DNA from: an uncultured Chloroflexota bacterium
GTDB taxonomy: Bacteria > Chloroflexota > Anaerolineae > UBA4142 > SHND01
Direction of reading: 5' to 3'
Length of the DNA stretch: 64,000 nucleotides
Assembly (NCBI GenBank): GCA_937870825.1
Contig: CALMZO010000035.1
Coordinates: forward strand, 1-64,000
The position numbers and the translations under genes were made by a program. The notes below the pieces were generated by a model, which worked only from the letters and a program-made list of their open reading frames with translations, made no database searches and was not told where the DNA came from. How positions within the stretch are numbered: the stretch's first letter is position 1; each line of letters starts with the position of its first letter. Below, in pieces: positions 1 through 8,691 of this stretch.

Positions 1-773
1 GTCAGATGCCAAATCTTCAAGTCTTGCTCCGCGATCAGATGAAATTCTTGCCAGAGATTCTTTTCCATCCAATCACAGAGTGGCTGCCAGTACGCCTTGC
101 CAAAGAGCACGACCGGCACCACACGTTCTGCCTTGCCCGTTTGAATCAACGTCAGCACCGTAAACAACTCATCCAGCGTGCCATAGCCACCGGGGAAATA
201 AACATACGCGAGCGCAGAATAGTCGAGCATGAATTTGCGCGAGAAAAAGAAATGAAAGCCAAGCCCTTGCTTTACGTACTGATTGAATTGCTGCTCAAGT
301 GGAAGCTCAATATTCAGTCCGACGGAGAGACCATGCCCCTCGACCGCACCGCGGTTGGCGGCTTCCATGATGCCCGGTCCGCCACCAGTGACGACAGTAA
401 AGTTCTCCTCCGCCAGACGCTTCGCCAAAGCTCGGGCGTGTTGGTAATACGGATTGTGTTCGGGCAACCGCGCCGACCCGAAGATAGTCACGCTGCGTTC
501 GAGTTTCGAGAGGAATTCAAAGCCGTCCACAAACTCGGACATGATGCGAAAAATGCGCCAGGAGAATTCGCCACCGTGGTCGGCAAAGGTCATGCGTTTG
601 CGTTCAATCGGCGATTTGCCGTGCGTGGGCGCAATTTCAGTATCTGTGGCAATAAAGAGCTCTGGAACAGCGGGGAGTTCGCCGGCTCCTCCGTGTTGTA
701 CCTGCTCCGATTTACGACGAGTCACTGATTGGCGTGGAGCTGAGCTTGGACCGGGTTTTCGTTTGGCGGGCAT
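1..773 (-). CDS. LOG-family (TIGR00730) Rossmann-fold protein, 3' end outside window
   Basis: Translating the minus strand from the ATG at 773 gives an open frame to the window edge (about 257 codons). It contains the two LOG signatures, GGGPGIMEAANRGA and PGGYGTLDE, which bind and hydrolyse nucleoside 5'-monophosphates in the lysine-decarboxylase-like/LOG family (cytokinin-riboside phosphoribohydrolase type). An N-terminal extension of about 60 basic, low-complexity residues precedes the conserved core. A good ribosome site (AAGGAAAA) lies just upstream of the ATG. The true substrate is unknown; many bacterial members are general nucleotide hydrolases. A diverged copy of part of this gene lies next to it on the other strand (936-1337). 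Confidence 0.85.
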   Translation of the reverse strand, partial: MPAKRKPGPSSAPRQSVTRRKSEQVQHGGAGELPAVPELFIATDTEIAPTHGKSPIERKRMTFADHGGEFSWRIFRIMSEFVDGFEFLSKLERSVTIFGSARLPEHNPYYQHARALAKRLAEENFTVVTGGGPGIMEAANRGAVEGHGLSVGLNIELPLEQQFNQYVKQGLGFHFFFSRKFMLDYSALAYVYFPGGYGTLDELFTVLTLIQTGKAERVVPVVLFGKAYWQPLCDWMEKNLWQEFHLIAEQDLKIWHL

Positions 774-935
774 CGGATTTTCCTTTGGATAGGATGAGAT
801 AATTTTACATCAATTCGTGGTTGAAGTAATATGGATTGAGGTTGACGATTCACGCGCGGTGCAAGTGTGGAACCGTGGTTCAACAAACCTCACCATTGAA
901 GAGTCCGATTCAGTGTTTGCGTTTCCCTAAATCGT

Positions 936-1337
936 TTGAGGGCTCCAATGCTTGCAAGCGAATTAGATGTTCTAATTGCTCTGCAGGAATCAATGGCGAT
1001 GCGTCTCAATATCGAGCTCCCGCTCGAGCAAGAATTTAATCCGTACGTGAAACAACACGTTGATGCCAATTCATTGCACGGTCCAGACGAGAGTGTAATT
1101 GACTTTAACACTTCAGTAGACGTTGATGCCAAGTCAAGACACTCGAGCGATTCAGTTGCGATTGACCTCAACACGCCAAAGGACGTTGGGCGCAAATTCG
1201 CGCTATCGGTACTCGGTAGTTCGATTGCCCTCAACATGCAATTGCACGTTAAGGACAATTACAACTATATAGTCCTACAGTCCGCCCCGTTCCGCCTGCC
1301 GCAAGATTTGCGAAAGAAGAATCGCTCGACTTCATGA
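936..1337 (+). pseudogene. LOG-derived fragment followed by three tandem 22-residue repeats
   Basis: The reading frame carries NIELPLEQEFNPYVKQ, nearly identical to NIELPLEQQFNQYVKQ of the neighbouring LOG gene, so this part descends from a LOG copy. What follows is not LOG: three imperfect repeats of about 22 residues, the first two recognisable as VDANS-H--DESVIDFNT and VDAKSRHSSDSVAIDLNT, the third strongly diverged. Neither catalytic LOG motif is present. I see no convincing ribosome site. It may be a decayed duplicate whose tail was expanded by slippage, or a short expressed chimera. The start (936 or 951) is a guess. Confidence 0.35.
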
Positions 1338-1365
1338 GGGCTTATGCGTTCCAACTATAGGTCGT

Positions 1366-3777
1366 TCACTTTTCGGCTTGCACTTGCACTTTGTCGCCAT
1401 CGAATGAATACATAATTGTGCCATTCGCATCCGTTCGCAAGATCATCGTACCCTCTAGCACTTTGAGCATCTCGGCAGTCGGCTGCTCGCGCGGGCTTTT
1501 GCCTGCAAACAATATCACCAGCGCAGGAGTGACGCGTTCCATCCATTCTTTTTCGATTTCGTTCGGATACACGGCTACGTCGGCGTCGAACAGCGCGTCA
1601 TCTCCTACTATTCTTTGGCGATCCGTCTTGCTCAGTGAAGGCGCGAGGAGAAAGGTTTTCCCGTTCGTCGCCAAGCGCAGCGCGACATTCGTCGTCGCCG
1701 CCGCGTCCGGCGGATAAACTACGTCGAGTGTCACTTCGCCCGCGCGCAAGCGCGTGCCTTTGCGCGCGGGAATCGTCGTTAGTCGATTCTTCTGAATCAG
1801 GTCGCGCCACTTTTGATAACTCACCCCCGGGCGCGCAGGCGCAGGTGGTTCAAGAACTTGACCTACCATATAGCGTTCCAGCACCGCATTTAGCGAAGCC
1901 AAATTGTCGTTGTCGAGATGCGTGGCAATGACGAGATCGAGGCGGCGGTCCCACGGCGGCAGTTGTGTCCCCAAATAACTCAACAGCGTGCTCGGTTCAT
2001 TAGTGCCGTTGATGAGGATGCGTTGGTCGTTCACAGTGCGAATGAAGGTCGCATCTCCTCCCGAAGCGGCAATGAAAGTGATTTGTGTGCGCGGGTCGGG
2101 AGATGCCAGCGCCGTCGTCCAAACAAACATGATGATGACGGCAAGCAGCGCCATCCCAATCCAGACGCGCGAAAGAAATAACCCCGTTGTGCGTTTTACG
2201 CCGAGGCGCGTGGCGACAAAGAGCACCGCGTAAAATATGATGACGAGTGGGGCATCCACCCGTGTCACTTCGAATGAGCCAAAGGGAATCGCCGCCGTTG
2301 CCTGCACCACCAGAATCGTATATTGCAAAAACACGTAGGTGCCCCAAGCCATCACCTGGGCGATGGAACCCACAAGCAGACCGACCAGAGGAATTGCGCT
2401 TAATGCATTCGCCGCCATTTGCAACAGCGTCGCCGCGCCTCCCAAGATCATTACAAAGGGCTGAACGGGCAGCACGAGCAAGTTTGTGAGGAAACCAATA
2501 ACGGAGATGCGGTGAAAATACATGATGATGAGCGGTGCGGTCACCAAAAAGGCGGCAGTGGTGACGATGAACGCATCTTTGAGAAATTCGAGAATCTGCC
2601 GCGCCCATGCGTCATCTACGCGCGTTTTGAGCCAGCCCTCGATTCGAGTTTGTAAGCGCGGTGCATAAATCAAGAGTCCGAATGTGGCGAGAAACGAAAG
2701 TTGGAATCCGATATCCCACAAAACCCATGGATTCGTTAGCGTCATGATAAATGCCGCGATGGCAAGTGAGTTGAGCGCCAGACTCTGGCGTCCAAATTCG
2801 AGCGCAATCAGGACGAGCGAACCCATGATGCAAGCGCGCACCACGGAAGGTGAGGCGCCGACGAGCAACGTATAAAGGACAAGACAGACAATAATGAGAA
2901 TTGTGACGAAGTGTTGCGACAACGCCATAAACGCGTCGGGCAGGAGACCGCGCGAAGGTGAGGTGATGGCACGAACGTGGAGCAGCATTGACGGACGACG
3001 AAAAACGTAGGTCAACACGCCAATCAGTACGGCGATATTAAATCCCGAGATCGCAATCAGATGCGCGGTATTGGTTGCAGCGAAATCATCTTTCAAGTCT
3101 GGTGGAATGCCGCGATCATCGCCCAGCAAAATACCGGTGAGCAGCGCCGCGCTCGGCTCGGGCAGGAGTTGATTGATCGCTTGCTGCGCGGCATCTTTGA
3201 ACGCATATAACGTTGTCCAAAAGGCGTTGCCCTTGCCAGAAGAAACCACATACAAGCGCGCATTGCGAAGTAACGTAAAGACATTCTCGCGCGCGAGAAA
3301 TTCGCGATACGAAAAATCCGCGCCATCAGGCGGCGTCTCGGGTGCCCCATCCACTTGCACTTCGTCGCCATATTTCACCGGCGTATCACGCGGAACGGAG
3401 ACAAGCGCGAGTCCGCGCACCTCGCGCCATTCGCCTTTCGTTTGAATTTTTGCTGCTTCGATGCGCACGAGTGTTTGCGTTTGGCGAATGTCGGGGTCGG
3501 CGACGACAATGCCGATGAGTGACGCGCGGCCTTGCTCGTTGAATTGTTGCAGTTGTTGATTGATTTCACTGGGGAGTGCGAGCTGATACCGAAGCGCGCC
3601 GAGGACAAAAAAAATTAAAGCCAGATGCCATTTGCGCAGCGGCAGGTCACGCCAAAAGAGAAGCAAGTAGCCCAGAGGGAGTAGGAGGAAAAACAGCCAG
3701 ACCTCTGTCGGCAATCGCAGAGCCCATGCGGCGAGAATGCCCACTATCCATCCTGCGACAAGGTAGATCAGAATCAT
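1366..3777 (-). CDS. comEC: ComEC/Rec2-type DNA uptake channel with degenerate C-terminal MBL domain
   Basis: 803 residues, the normal size for ComEC, the inner-membrane channel that takes single-stranded DNA into the cytoplasm during transformation. N-terminal membrane segments are followed by a DUF4131-like OB region (about 80-180), then the Competence domain with the typical LLTGILLGDDRGIP and AHLIAISGFNIAVL stretches, many membrane helices, and a C-terminal metallo-beta-lactamase fold from about 560. The usual metal motif HxHxDH is replaced by THLDNDN, so the C-terminal nuclease-like domain is probably inactive here. It stands alone; no other competence genes are visible in the window. 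Confidence 0.9.
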   Translation of the reverse strand: MILIYLVAGWIVGILAAWALRLPTEVWLFFLLLPLGYLLLFWRDLPLRKWHLALIFFVLGALRYQLALPSEINQQLQQFNEQGRASLIGIVVADPDIRQTQTLVRIEAAKIQTKGEWREVRGLALVSVPRDTPVKYGDEVQVDGAPETPPDGADFSYREFLARENVFTLLRNARLYVVSSGKGNAFWTTLYAFKDAAQQAINQLLPEPSAALLTGILLGDDRGIPPDLKDDFAATNTAHLIAISGFNIAVLIGVLTYVFRRPSMLLHVRAITSPSRGLLPDAFMALSQHFVTILIIVCLVLYTLLVGASPSVVRACIMGSLVLIALEFGRQSLALNSLAIAAFIMTLTNPWVLWDIGFQLSFLATFGLLIYAPRLQTRIEGWLKTRVDDAWARQILEFLKDAFIVTTAAFLVTAPLIIMYFHRISVIGFLTNLLVLPVQPFVMILGGAATLLQMAANALSAIPLVGLLVGSIAQVMAWGTYVFLQYTILVVQATAAIPFGSFEVTRVDAPLVIIFYAVLFVATRLGVKRTTGLFLSRVWIGMALLAVIIMFVWTTALASPDPRTQITFIAASGGDATFIRTVNDQRILINGTNEPSTLLSYLGTQLPPWDRRLDLVIATHLDNDNLASLNAVLERYMVGQVLEPPAPARPGVSYQKWRDLIQKNRLTTIPARKGTRLRAGEVTLDVVYPPDAAATTNVALRLATNGKTFLLAPSLSKTDRQRIVGDDALFDADVAVYPNEIEKEWMERVTPALVILFAGKSPREQPTAEMLKVLEGTMILRTDANGTIMYSFDGDKVQVQAEK

Positions 3778-3862
3778 TATTCCCTCTTGACAGTATAGCA
3801 GTTCTCTTGGGGTATTTTCAACCTTTACTTGGCATTTTGGCAGTTGGGATTATGCCATAGCG

Positions 3863-4469
3863 ATGTCCCTTGCGGGACGCCCAATCATCAATGCTCAAAA
3901 CGCGCTGTTGTTTGTTGTGCTTATCGGACTCGTCATCGAACAATTGCCGTTCGGTCAAGATGCGGCGTGGGCGTGGATGAATGGTTCGTTCGCGGAAAAT
4001 GTTTCTTGGGTCCCGCCGATTGACGAGCAGCCCGTTGTGGTTGGCAGCGGCGAATGGTGTGTCACGCTCGCGCGGCAACTCTCGTCTGATGAAAGTCATC
4101 TCAATCACGGACGCGTGTATGGCTGTGCGCGATGCAAACGGCGCGTTGCTTCCCGATATTCCAATGCGCGTCGAATGGGATGGCGGTTTCATTGACCAGC
4201 CGACGGATGCGAACGGACGTTATGAATTTATTCCGAGTCCGGGGCAATATGATGTGCGCGTAAATTCTGGCGCAAGTCAGCGCGCGTACTTTCGTACGAA
4301 TCTAAAACAATATTACGGACACTACACCTATCAAGTGGATTTCGTGCGCGGGAAATGTGCGAGCGGAACTGAAGTCGGCCGGTTGCAAAAGCCCGCGCGG
4401 TACAACGCACTGAACAAAAAATCGCCCGAACTATCGCCTGTCAAGTACCGTACGCAATTACACCATTAA
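3863..4469 (+). pseudogene. Frameshifted secreted protein with carboxypeptidase-regulatory-like fold
   Basis: Two overlapping plus-strand frames read as one broken gene. The first (from 3863) has a hydrophobic N-terminus (ALLFVVLIGLVIEQL) suggesting a signal or anchor and then SWVPPIDEQPVVVGSGEW. Near 4095 the sense passes to another frame giving VISITDACMAVRDANGALLP and DANGRYEFIPSPGQYDV, a pattern of extracellular carboxypeptidase-regulatory/Ig-like beta domains. Neither frame alone makes a sensible protein. A single frameshift, real or from assembly, would explain it. The function of the intact parent is unknown. Confidence 0.4.
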
Positions 4470-4543
4470 GATACCCGCAGTCAACCTTGTTGCCATCCGC
4501 GCCGCGTTGCATTCGCAGCTTGTAGCATCCCGCACGCAAGCAT

Positions 4544-5047
4544 ACATGATAGCATAAGCTATCCGTTCTTTATCTCGCCATGCCGGGCTATCTCAAGGTG
4601 TCGAATCGGCCCGGCTTTGCCAAGTGGCTGCGCGTGCAAACTCAAGAGGAATGGGAACACGCGCTCAAGTTCTTGGATTTCGGGATTGCCCGGGGCGGAG
4701 GAGTGACGCTTTACGCCGTGGACCCGCCGATGTCCGACTTTCGCCGTTCGATGGGTTCAATATGCGCTGTCGCACGAGGAACACGTGACGGGCGTGATGA
4801 AAATCTGTATGCGCTGGCAGCCAAGGAGAATGACTACCCGGCGCAGGTGCTGTTGCAGTGGTTCATTTCCAAGCAGGTCGAAGAGGAAAAGAAAGCCCAA
4901 CTGATTGTGGAACAGCTCCGCTGGGCAGGGGACAGCAGCAGTGCGCTCTTGTTGCTGGACCGAGGGACGCGCGCAAACGCGGCAAAGTCAAAGGGGCAAG
5001 TCAAGCCGCCATTGTCAGTGCGAAGGGTAAGCCACCATAGCAAGTAG
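4544..5047 (+). pseudogene. Ferritin pseudogene (non-haem, FtnA-like)
   Basis: Recognisable ferritin sequence: YLKVSNRPGFAKWLRVQ, EEWEHALKFLDF, RGGGVTLYAVDPP, then LYALAAKENDYPAQVLLQWF and SKQVEEEKKA, which are helix B to helix D landmarks including iron-ligand glutamates. The helix C stretch is missing from this frame but present in the next one as QYALSHEEHVTGVMK (about 4755-4805), so two compensating frameshifts flank it. Ferritin-like codons also continue upstream of the only ATG (VLYLAM) to an in-frame stop, so the N-terminus is lost. Intact ferritin stores iron in a 24-mer shell; this copy cannot. Confidence 0.65.
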
Positions 5048-5213
5048 ATATGCGTCTGCTTTCGCTATCAGAGACGAGCCACTTGCCGGATAGTCTCTCA
5101 TTTTTCAAAGTGTGTCCACTAAAAACGAGTTTTTGATGTTACTTGCCTCAGAACCATTTGAATTGGCTGCAAAGCCCAAAATGGCAGATGAACAAATGGA
5201 ACATGCAAAAAAA

Positions 5214-5247
5214 GAAGAAACCAGCCAATTTGACTGGTTTCTTTGGA
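5214..5247 (+). terminator. Rho-independent terminator-like hairpin
   Basis: A 10-bp stem (AAGAAACCAG / CTGGTTTCTT) with a 9-base loop, followed by T-rich sequence. It lies about 170 bases after the ferritin pseudogene and may be its old terminator. Confidence 0.5.
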
Positions 5248-5315
5248 TTTAATCCTTAAATGAGTTCTGGACCCGCGACCTTCTCTTTGGCAAGAACAAA
5301 CACTATCTCGCCAAT

Positions 5316-5788
5316 GAAGAATGTCGTCTTGGCGAATTACAAGCGTCTCTCTACGCTCTTTTCCGAAGCAAAAATCAAAGAGAGAATGTTGTCTTTAGGT
5401 TTGAATGTGAACGTTCATTGAAATGACAACGAACGTTTGTGCTATGATGCGATTATATCAGATTCGCTCGATAAGTCAATGGTTTTTCGCGAATTTTTAG
5501 ATTCGATCGTCTCCCAACCTGGAAGATGTTTGAGCAACCAGCAGATTCGCAACATTCTCTCTTTCACCTGCGCGTTTGCTGCGGGCAGATGATCTCGACG
5601 TGTGCAAATCGCAGCACACTCTCTAAAAGACGACATTCTCTCTTCGTCGCTCGTTACCCTCTGAGGTCAGTCGCAGAATCGCGTGCAAATCGCAACATTC
5701 TCTCTAAAAGACGACATTCTACCTTTACAACCACCTCTGCCCCGAAAGTGATTTCTCGCGGTGTCGCCAATCGCGACATTCTCTCTTG
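5316..5788. repeat. Array of short repeats built on GACATTCTCTCTT / AAGAGAGAATGTC
   Basis: Two copies in plus orientation (GAAGAATGTCGTCTT at 5316-5330 and AAAGAGAGAATGTTGTCTTT at 5377-5396) are followed by inverted copies from 5541. Two of these are about 43-base units (GTGCAAATCGCA...AAAAGACGACATTCT) at about 5602 and 5683, with shorter copies at about 5549 and 5763. The same word recurs, in tandem, at 37025-37165 on the other side of the fluoride gene region. No gene is supported between 5048 and 5917. Confidence 0.6.
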
Positions 5789-5917
5789 CGCGCTCCGGAC
5801 AATGTGTCATTGGTCAGCAGCGCGTCGGCTAGATGAGGCGCTCACTTGGTGCCAGGAGTTCTTTAAGGCATTTGTCAAGGTATTGGCGACTTGGGATTAC
5901 GACAAGTCAGGTAAGAG

Positions 5918-6226
5918 ATGAACTCAACTCACTTGAGTGAAGTTGGCGTAGCCAAACACCTTTTGTTTTGGGACGACTTGCAGAGGGGCGTCACACTGAC
6001 ATTTGGCGTGGCGCTGTTGACCTTGTTGCGGAGGCGTGAGCTCGGCTCGGCACGGCTGGAGAGTTTGCGGGCGCGGCGCAGTCAGCTCATTGACTTGAGT
6101 CGGCGCGGCATTATCTCGGATGATAAGTATCACCAGCTCACGGAAGTAGAGGAACAGGTACAGACGTTGGCGAGCACTTCCGCCGCACGCCGTGCCTCTG
6201 CAAGCGGACCTGTCGCGACAATGTAA
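5918..6226 (+). CDS. Small hypothetical protein, SHOCT-like C-terminus
   Basis: 102 residues. One hydrophobic stretch (TLTFGVALLTLL) is followed by charged helical sequence with DLSRRGIISDDKYHQL, resembling the SHOCT pattern (short C-terminal domain: leucine-rich helix, G-I-I-x-D-x-E/K-F/Y). SHOCT modules usually help small membrane or secreted proteins to oligomerise. The gene lies between the repeat array and the first riboswitch, has no clear ribosome site, and could be a fragment. Confidence 0.35.
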   Translation: MNSTHLSEVGVAKHLLFWDDLQRGVTLTFGVALLTLLRRRELGSARLESLRARRSQLIDLSRRGIISDDKYHQLTEVEEQVQTLASTSAARRASASGPVATM

Positions 6227-6430
6227 TAGAGTTGTTTCATTGTACCCTACAAACCTTGCGTCATGTGATTATGCACTGATAAATCGTGAATAGCTCTTGC
6301 CAGTATGCTCGCCTCACTGTCTCGAATAATCGCTGATATCGAACTAAGACGCGTTTGCCTGGTTCATCAAAGGGATATCGACAAAGACGCTAACTGCGCG
6401 CGAGTTGTGATAGAATCCTTCCAAATCAAT

Positions 6431-6500
6431 TGGCGATGAAGCTCGCCGCAAATTGCCCGTGTCGGGCTGATGGCTTCTACAAGATGTAGGAGCCATTTTT
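6431..6500 (+). promoter_or_regulatory. Fluoride riboswitch 1 (crcB motif) with overlapping terminator
   Basis: GGCGATGAAGCTCGCC (6432-6447) forms the 5' hairpin of the fluoride aptamer, followed by AAATTGCCCG...CGGGC and the conserved 3' segment CTGATGGCTTCTAC (6467-6480). This is the same order as the Thermotoga fluoride aptamer (GGCGATGAGGC...CTGATGGCCTCTAC). The last segment can instead pair with GTAGGAGCCATTTTTG to make an intrinsic terminator, so fluoride binding should permit transcription. It lies 16 bases before the DUF190-crcB genes. Confidence 0.92.
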
Positions 6501-6515
6501 GTCTCTTGAATTTGC

Positions 6516-6812
6516 ATGGCAATACGACATCTGGGTAAACACGTTCGCGTCTTCATCAACGCGACCGATCAATGGCGGGGACCCAGTCTGTACACTGCCA
6601 TTGTCGAGCAGTGTCATGAACATGGCATCGCACGCGTTGCCGTCCTGCGGGGCGTCGAGGGGTTTGGTACGTCGGCAGGGATGCATGCGCCATCGCCCTG
6701 GGCGCTCACGAATGATGCGCCTGTCGTTATCGAAATTTTGGATGCGTCGGAAAAGATGGATGGAATTTTACCGCGTCTGGAAGAAATGCTTAGCGATGGA
6801 ATGATGTGGTAG
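6516..6812 (+). CDS. DUF190 protein (fluoride-associated)
   Basis: 98 residues, a complete single DUF190 domain (PII-like fold). Family features are visible: HVRVFINATDQWRG, LYTAIVEQCHEHGIARVAVLRGVEGFGT, and a C-terminal DASEKMDGILPRLEEMLSDG. DUF190 genes are very often found beside crcB; the domain resembles PII/CutA trimers and presumably senses a small ligand, but its function is not established. It is the first gene after riboswitch 1 and a paralogue of the N-terminus of the protein at 7414-8691. Its stop codon coincides with the start of a terminal inverted repeat (6810-6956). Confidence 0.85.
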   Translation: MAIRHLGKHVRVFINATDQWRGPSLYTAIVEQCHEHGIARVAVLRGVEGFGTSAGMHAPSPWALTNDAPVVIEILDASEKMDGILPRLEEMLSDGMMW

Positions 6813-6956
6813 GGCAAACGCATTTGGATTTCAGAAACGGCTATTTTTCTGATGAAATTGTAAACTCTGGCAAAAAAGCACCATTTTCCCAAGTGTGACG
6901 AGCCGCCGAGAAAATAGGCAGAATCTTGTAGTGCGATTTCAAATGCGTTTGCCCTA
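6810..6956. repeat. 147-bp element bounded by 17-bp perfect inverted repeats
   Basis: TAGGGCAAACGCATTTG at 6810-6826 is the exact reverse complement of 6940-6956. The interior has no gene and partly complementary sub-segments (GATTTC...GAAAT). It splits the DUF190-crcB operon, starting at the DUF190 stop codon. It could be a miniature inverted-repeat element or a long RNA hairpin; no flanking target duplication is obvious. Confidence 0.55.
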
Positions 6957-7024
6957 TGATGTGGGTGAATGAGGTTGAGCTCTTTCGATGGGGCAAGGGA
7001 TAAATTTATGCGAGGTGACGCGGC

Positions 7025-7399
7025 TTGGATCGATTTTTGATCATTTCTATCGGCGCGATTGTCGGCGCGAATTTGCGCTACTGGGTGGGCGATTGGGTCG
7101 CGCAGCGCGTCGGTGCTTCGTTTCCATTTGGAACGTTGATTGTGAATCTCACAGGCACACTCATTCTCGGTATCTTCTTGACGCTCGCGACGGAACGCTT
7201 TCTAATTGACCCGCGTTGGCGCATCCTCGTGGCGATTGGTTTTTGTGGTTCGTACACCACGTTTTCGAGTTACACCTACGAAAGTGTGAATTTGATTCTC
7301 ACGGGACAAACGACATTGGGGCTGTTGAATTTGTTTGGCAGCGCGCTGCTGGGCGGCATTGTGATGCTGGCGGGCATTTACATTGGGCGATTGATTTGA
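7025..7399 (+). CDS. crcB: CrcB/Fluc fluoride channel
   Basis: 124 residues with four membrane helices, the usual size of a single-domain Fluc fluoride channel, which works as an antiparallel dual-topology dimer exporting F-. Family signatures visible: GAIVGANLRYWVGDW near the N-terminus, FPFGTLIVNLTGTLILG (N-terminal Asn of the pore region), and GFCGSYTTFSSYTYE, the Phe-box/TTFS motif with the central Na+ site. The start is TTG, chosen because it gives the normal N-terminus and has GAGGTG eight bases upstream. Controlled by riboswitch 1 and followed 15 bases later by the DUF190-CBS gene. Confidence 0.95.
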   Translation: MDRFLIISIGAIVGANLRYWVGDWVAQRVGASFPFGTLIVNLTGTLILGIFLTLATERFLIDPRWRILVAIGFCGSYTTFSSYTYESVNLILTGQTTLGLLNLFGSALLGGIVMLAGIYIGRLI

Positions 7400-7413
7400 G
7401 AGCGAGGACGAGA

Positions 7414-8691
7414 ATGGCAGACCTTTCGATTGGGCAAGACGCGCAGCGTCTGGTGATGTACATTGGCGAAGCGGACCGGTGGCGCGGGAAACCGTTGTAT
7501 GCCGCGCTGCTCGATGCGCTGCGCGCGCAAGGGATAGCAGGCGCAACCGTTGTGCGCGGCGTGGCGGGATTCGGCGCGCACTCGCGTTTGCACACCGCAT
7601 CCATCTTGCGCTTGTCCGAAGATTTACCATTGCGCGTCGAGGTCATTGATGCGCGCGAAAAAATTGAACGCGCGCTCGAAATCATCGCGCCGATGGTGAC
7701 GGAAGGTTTGATTACGATTGATGAGGTGCGCGTGGTCAAATACACGCATCGTTATCTCACGCCCCTGCCCGCAGACCGTCCCGTCGCCGCTTTCATGACG
7801 CGCGATGTGGTGACGCTGACACCCGACATGACATTGGCGCAAGCGTGGGACCGCATGTTGAAAAATAATCTAAAAGCATTGCCTGTGGTGGACGCGCAGA
7901 ATGTTGTCGCCGGCATGTTGACCGATGAAGATATTTTGACCCGCGCAGGTTTGGGGCAGCGACTCTCGGTGGCGGAACGTTTGGACGGTGAAGAGATGAA
8001 ACAAGAATTTCGGCGGCTGCGCGATTCCGCACTCACCGTCGCTGACGTGATGAGCAAACCGCCCATCACCGTGCAGCCCAAAGAATCGCTCGTGGTGGCG
8101 GCGGCGCTCATGGCAAAAAATCAAATCAAACGTCTGCCGATTGTGGACGATGCGGGGAAATTAGTCGGTGTAATTGCGCGGCTCGATGTCTTGCAGCAGG
8201 TCGCCGACGCGCACACCAAAACGGGGAAAAAACCAATTCCTGTCGGTGCGGGGAAAATCGTGCGCGATGTGATGGTTTCGGAAATTCCTACCGTGCGCGC
8301 CGATGCGGATTTGGAAAACTTGGTCAACGCGTTCGTCACCGCAAACACGCATCGCTTGATTGTGGTGGACGAAAACGCCTTGCCTATCGGACTCGTCAGC
8401 GATGCGGATGTGGTGAGTCGGATTCAGCCCACACACCAACGCGGAATTCTGGATGCATTGCAGCGTCGCGCGGCGGTTCCCGCGAGTTCAGTCACCGCGC
8501 GTGAATTGATGTCGGCTGACGTTTTGACGGTGACACCCGAAACGCGCTTGACGGACGCGACGCAAAAAATGTTGGCGGCGGAACGCAAGTGGATGATTGT
8601 GGTGGATGAAGCGGGCAAACCGATGGGCTTGCTGGACCGCCAAGTATTGTTACTGGCAGTCGCGGGTGGCGTCGTAAATGGAGATCAATAA
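7414..8691 (+). CDS. DUF190 domain fused to four CBS domains
   Basis: 425 residues from the ATG at 7414. Residues 1-110 are DUF190 (LVMYIGEADRWRGKPLY, GAHSRLHTASI). The rest is four CBS repeats, each opening with a motif such as AAFMTRDVVTLTPD, VADVMSKPPITVQP, VRDVMVSEIPTVRAD and ARELMSADVLTVTP, and ending in LPVVD or LPIVDD followed by G(K)LVGV. CBS pairs normally bind adenosine nucleotides, so this looks like a cytosolic sensor/regulator paired with CrcB. Its CBS array is clearly paralogous to that of the Usp-CBS protein at 15136-16467. The 3' end overlaps the convergent permease gene by 7 bases. Confidence 0.88.
   Translation: MADLSIGQDAQRLVMYIGEADRWRGKPLYAALLDALRAQGIAGATVVRGVAGFGAHSRLHTASILRLSEDLPLRVEVIDAREKIERALEIIAPMVTEGLITIDEVRVVKYTHRYLTPLPADRPVAAFMTRDVVTLTPDMTLAQAWDRMLKNNLKALPVVDAQNVVAGMLTDEDILTRAGLGQRLSVAERLDGEEMKQEFRRLRDSALTVADVMSKPPITVQPKESLVVAAALMAKNQIKRLPIVDDAGKLVGVIARLDVLQQVADAHTKTGKKPIPVGAGKIVRDVMVSEIPTVRADADLENLVNAFVTANTHRLIVVDENALPIGLVSDADVVSRIQPTHQRGILDALQRRAAVPASSVTARELMSADVLTVTPETRLTDATQKMLAAERKWMIVVDEAGKPMGLLDRQVLLLAVAGGVVNGDQ

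Noticed and set aside
6-728. A 240-codon open frame on the plus strand at the left end
   Set aside because: It is the shadow of the LOG-family gene on the minus strand, which shows clear family motifs (GGGPGIMEA, PGGYGTLDE).
5541-5788. CRISPR array
   Set aside because: Only partial repeats with uneven spacing (about 53, 81 and 80 bases) and repeat variation; no cas genes.
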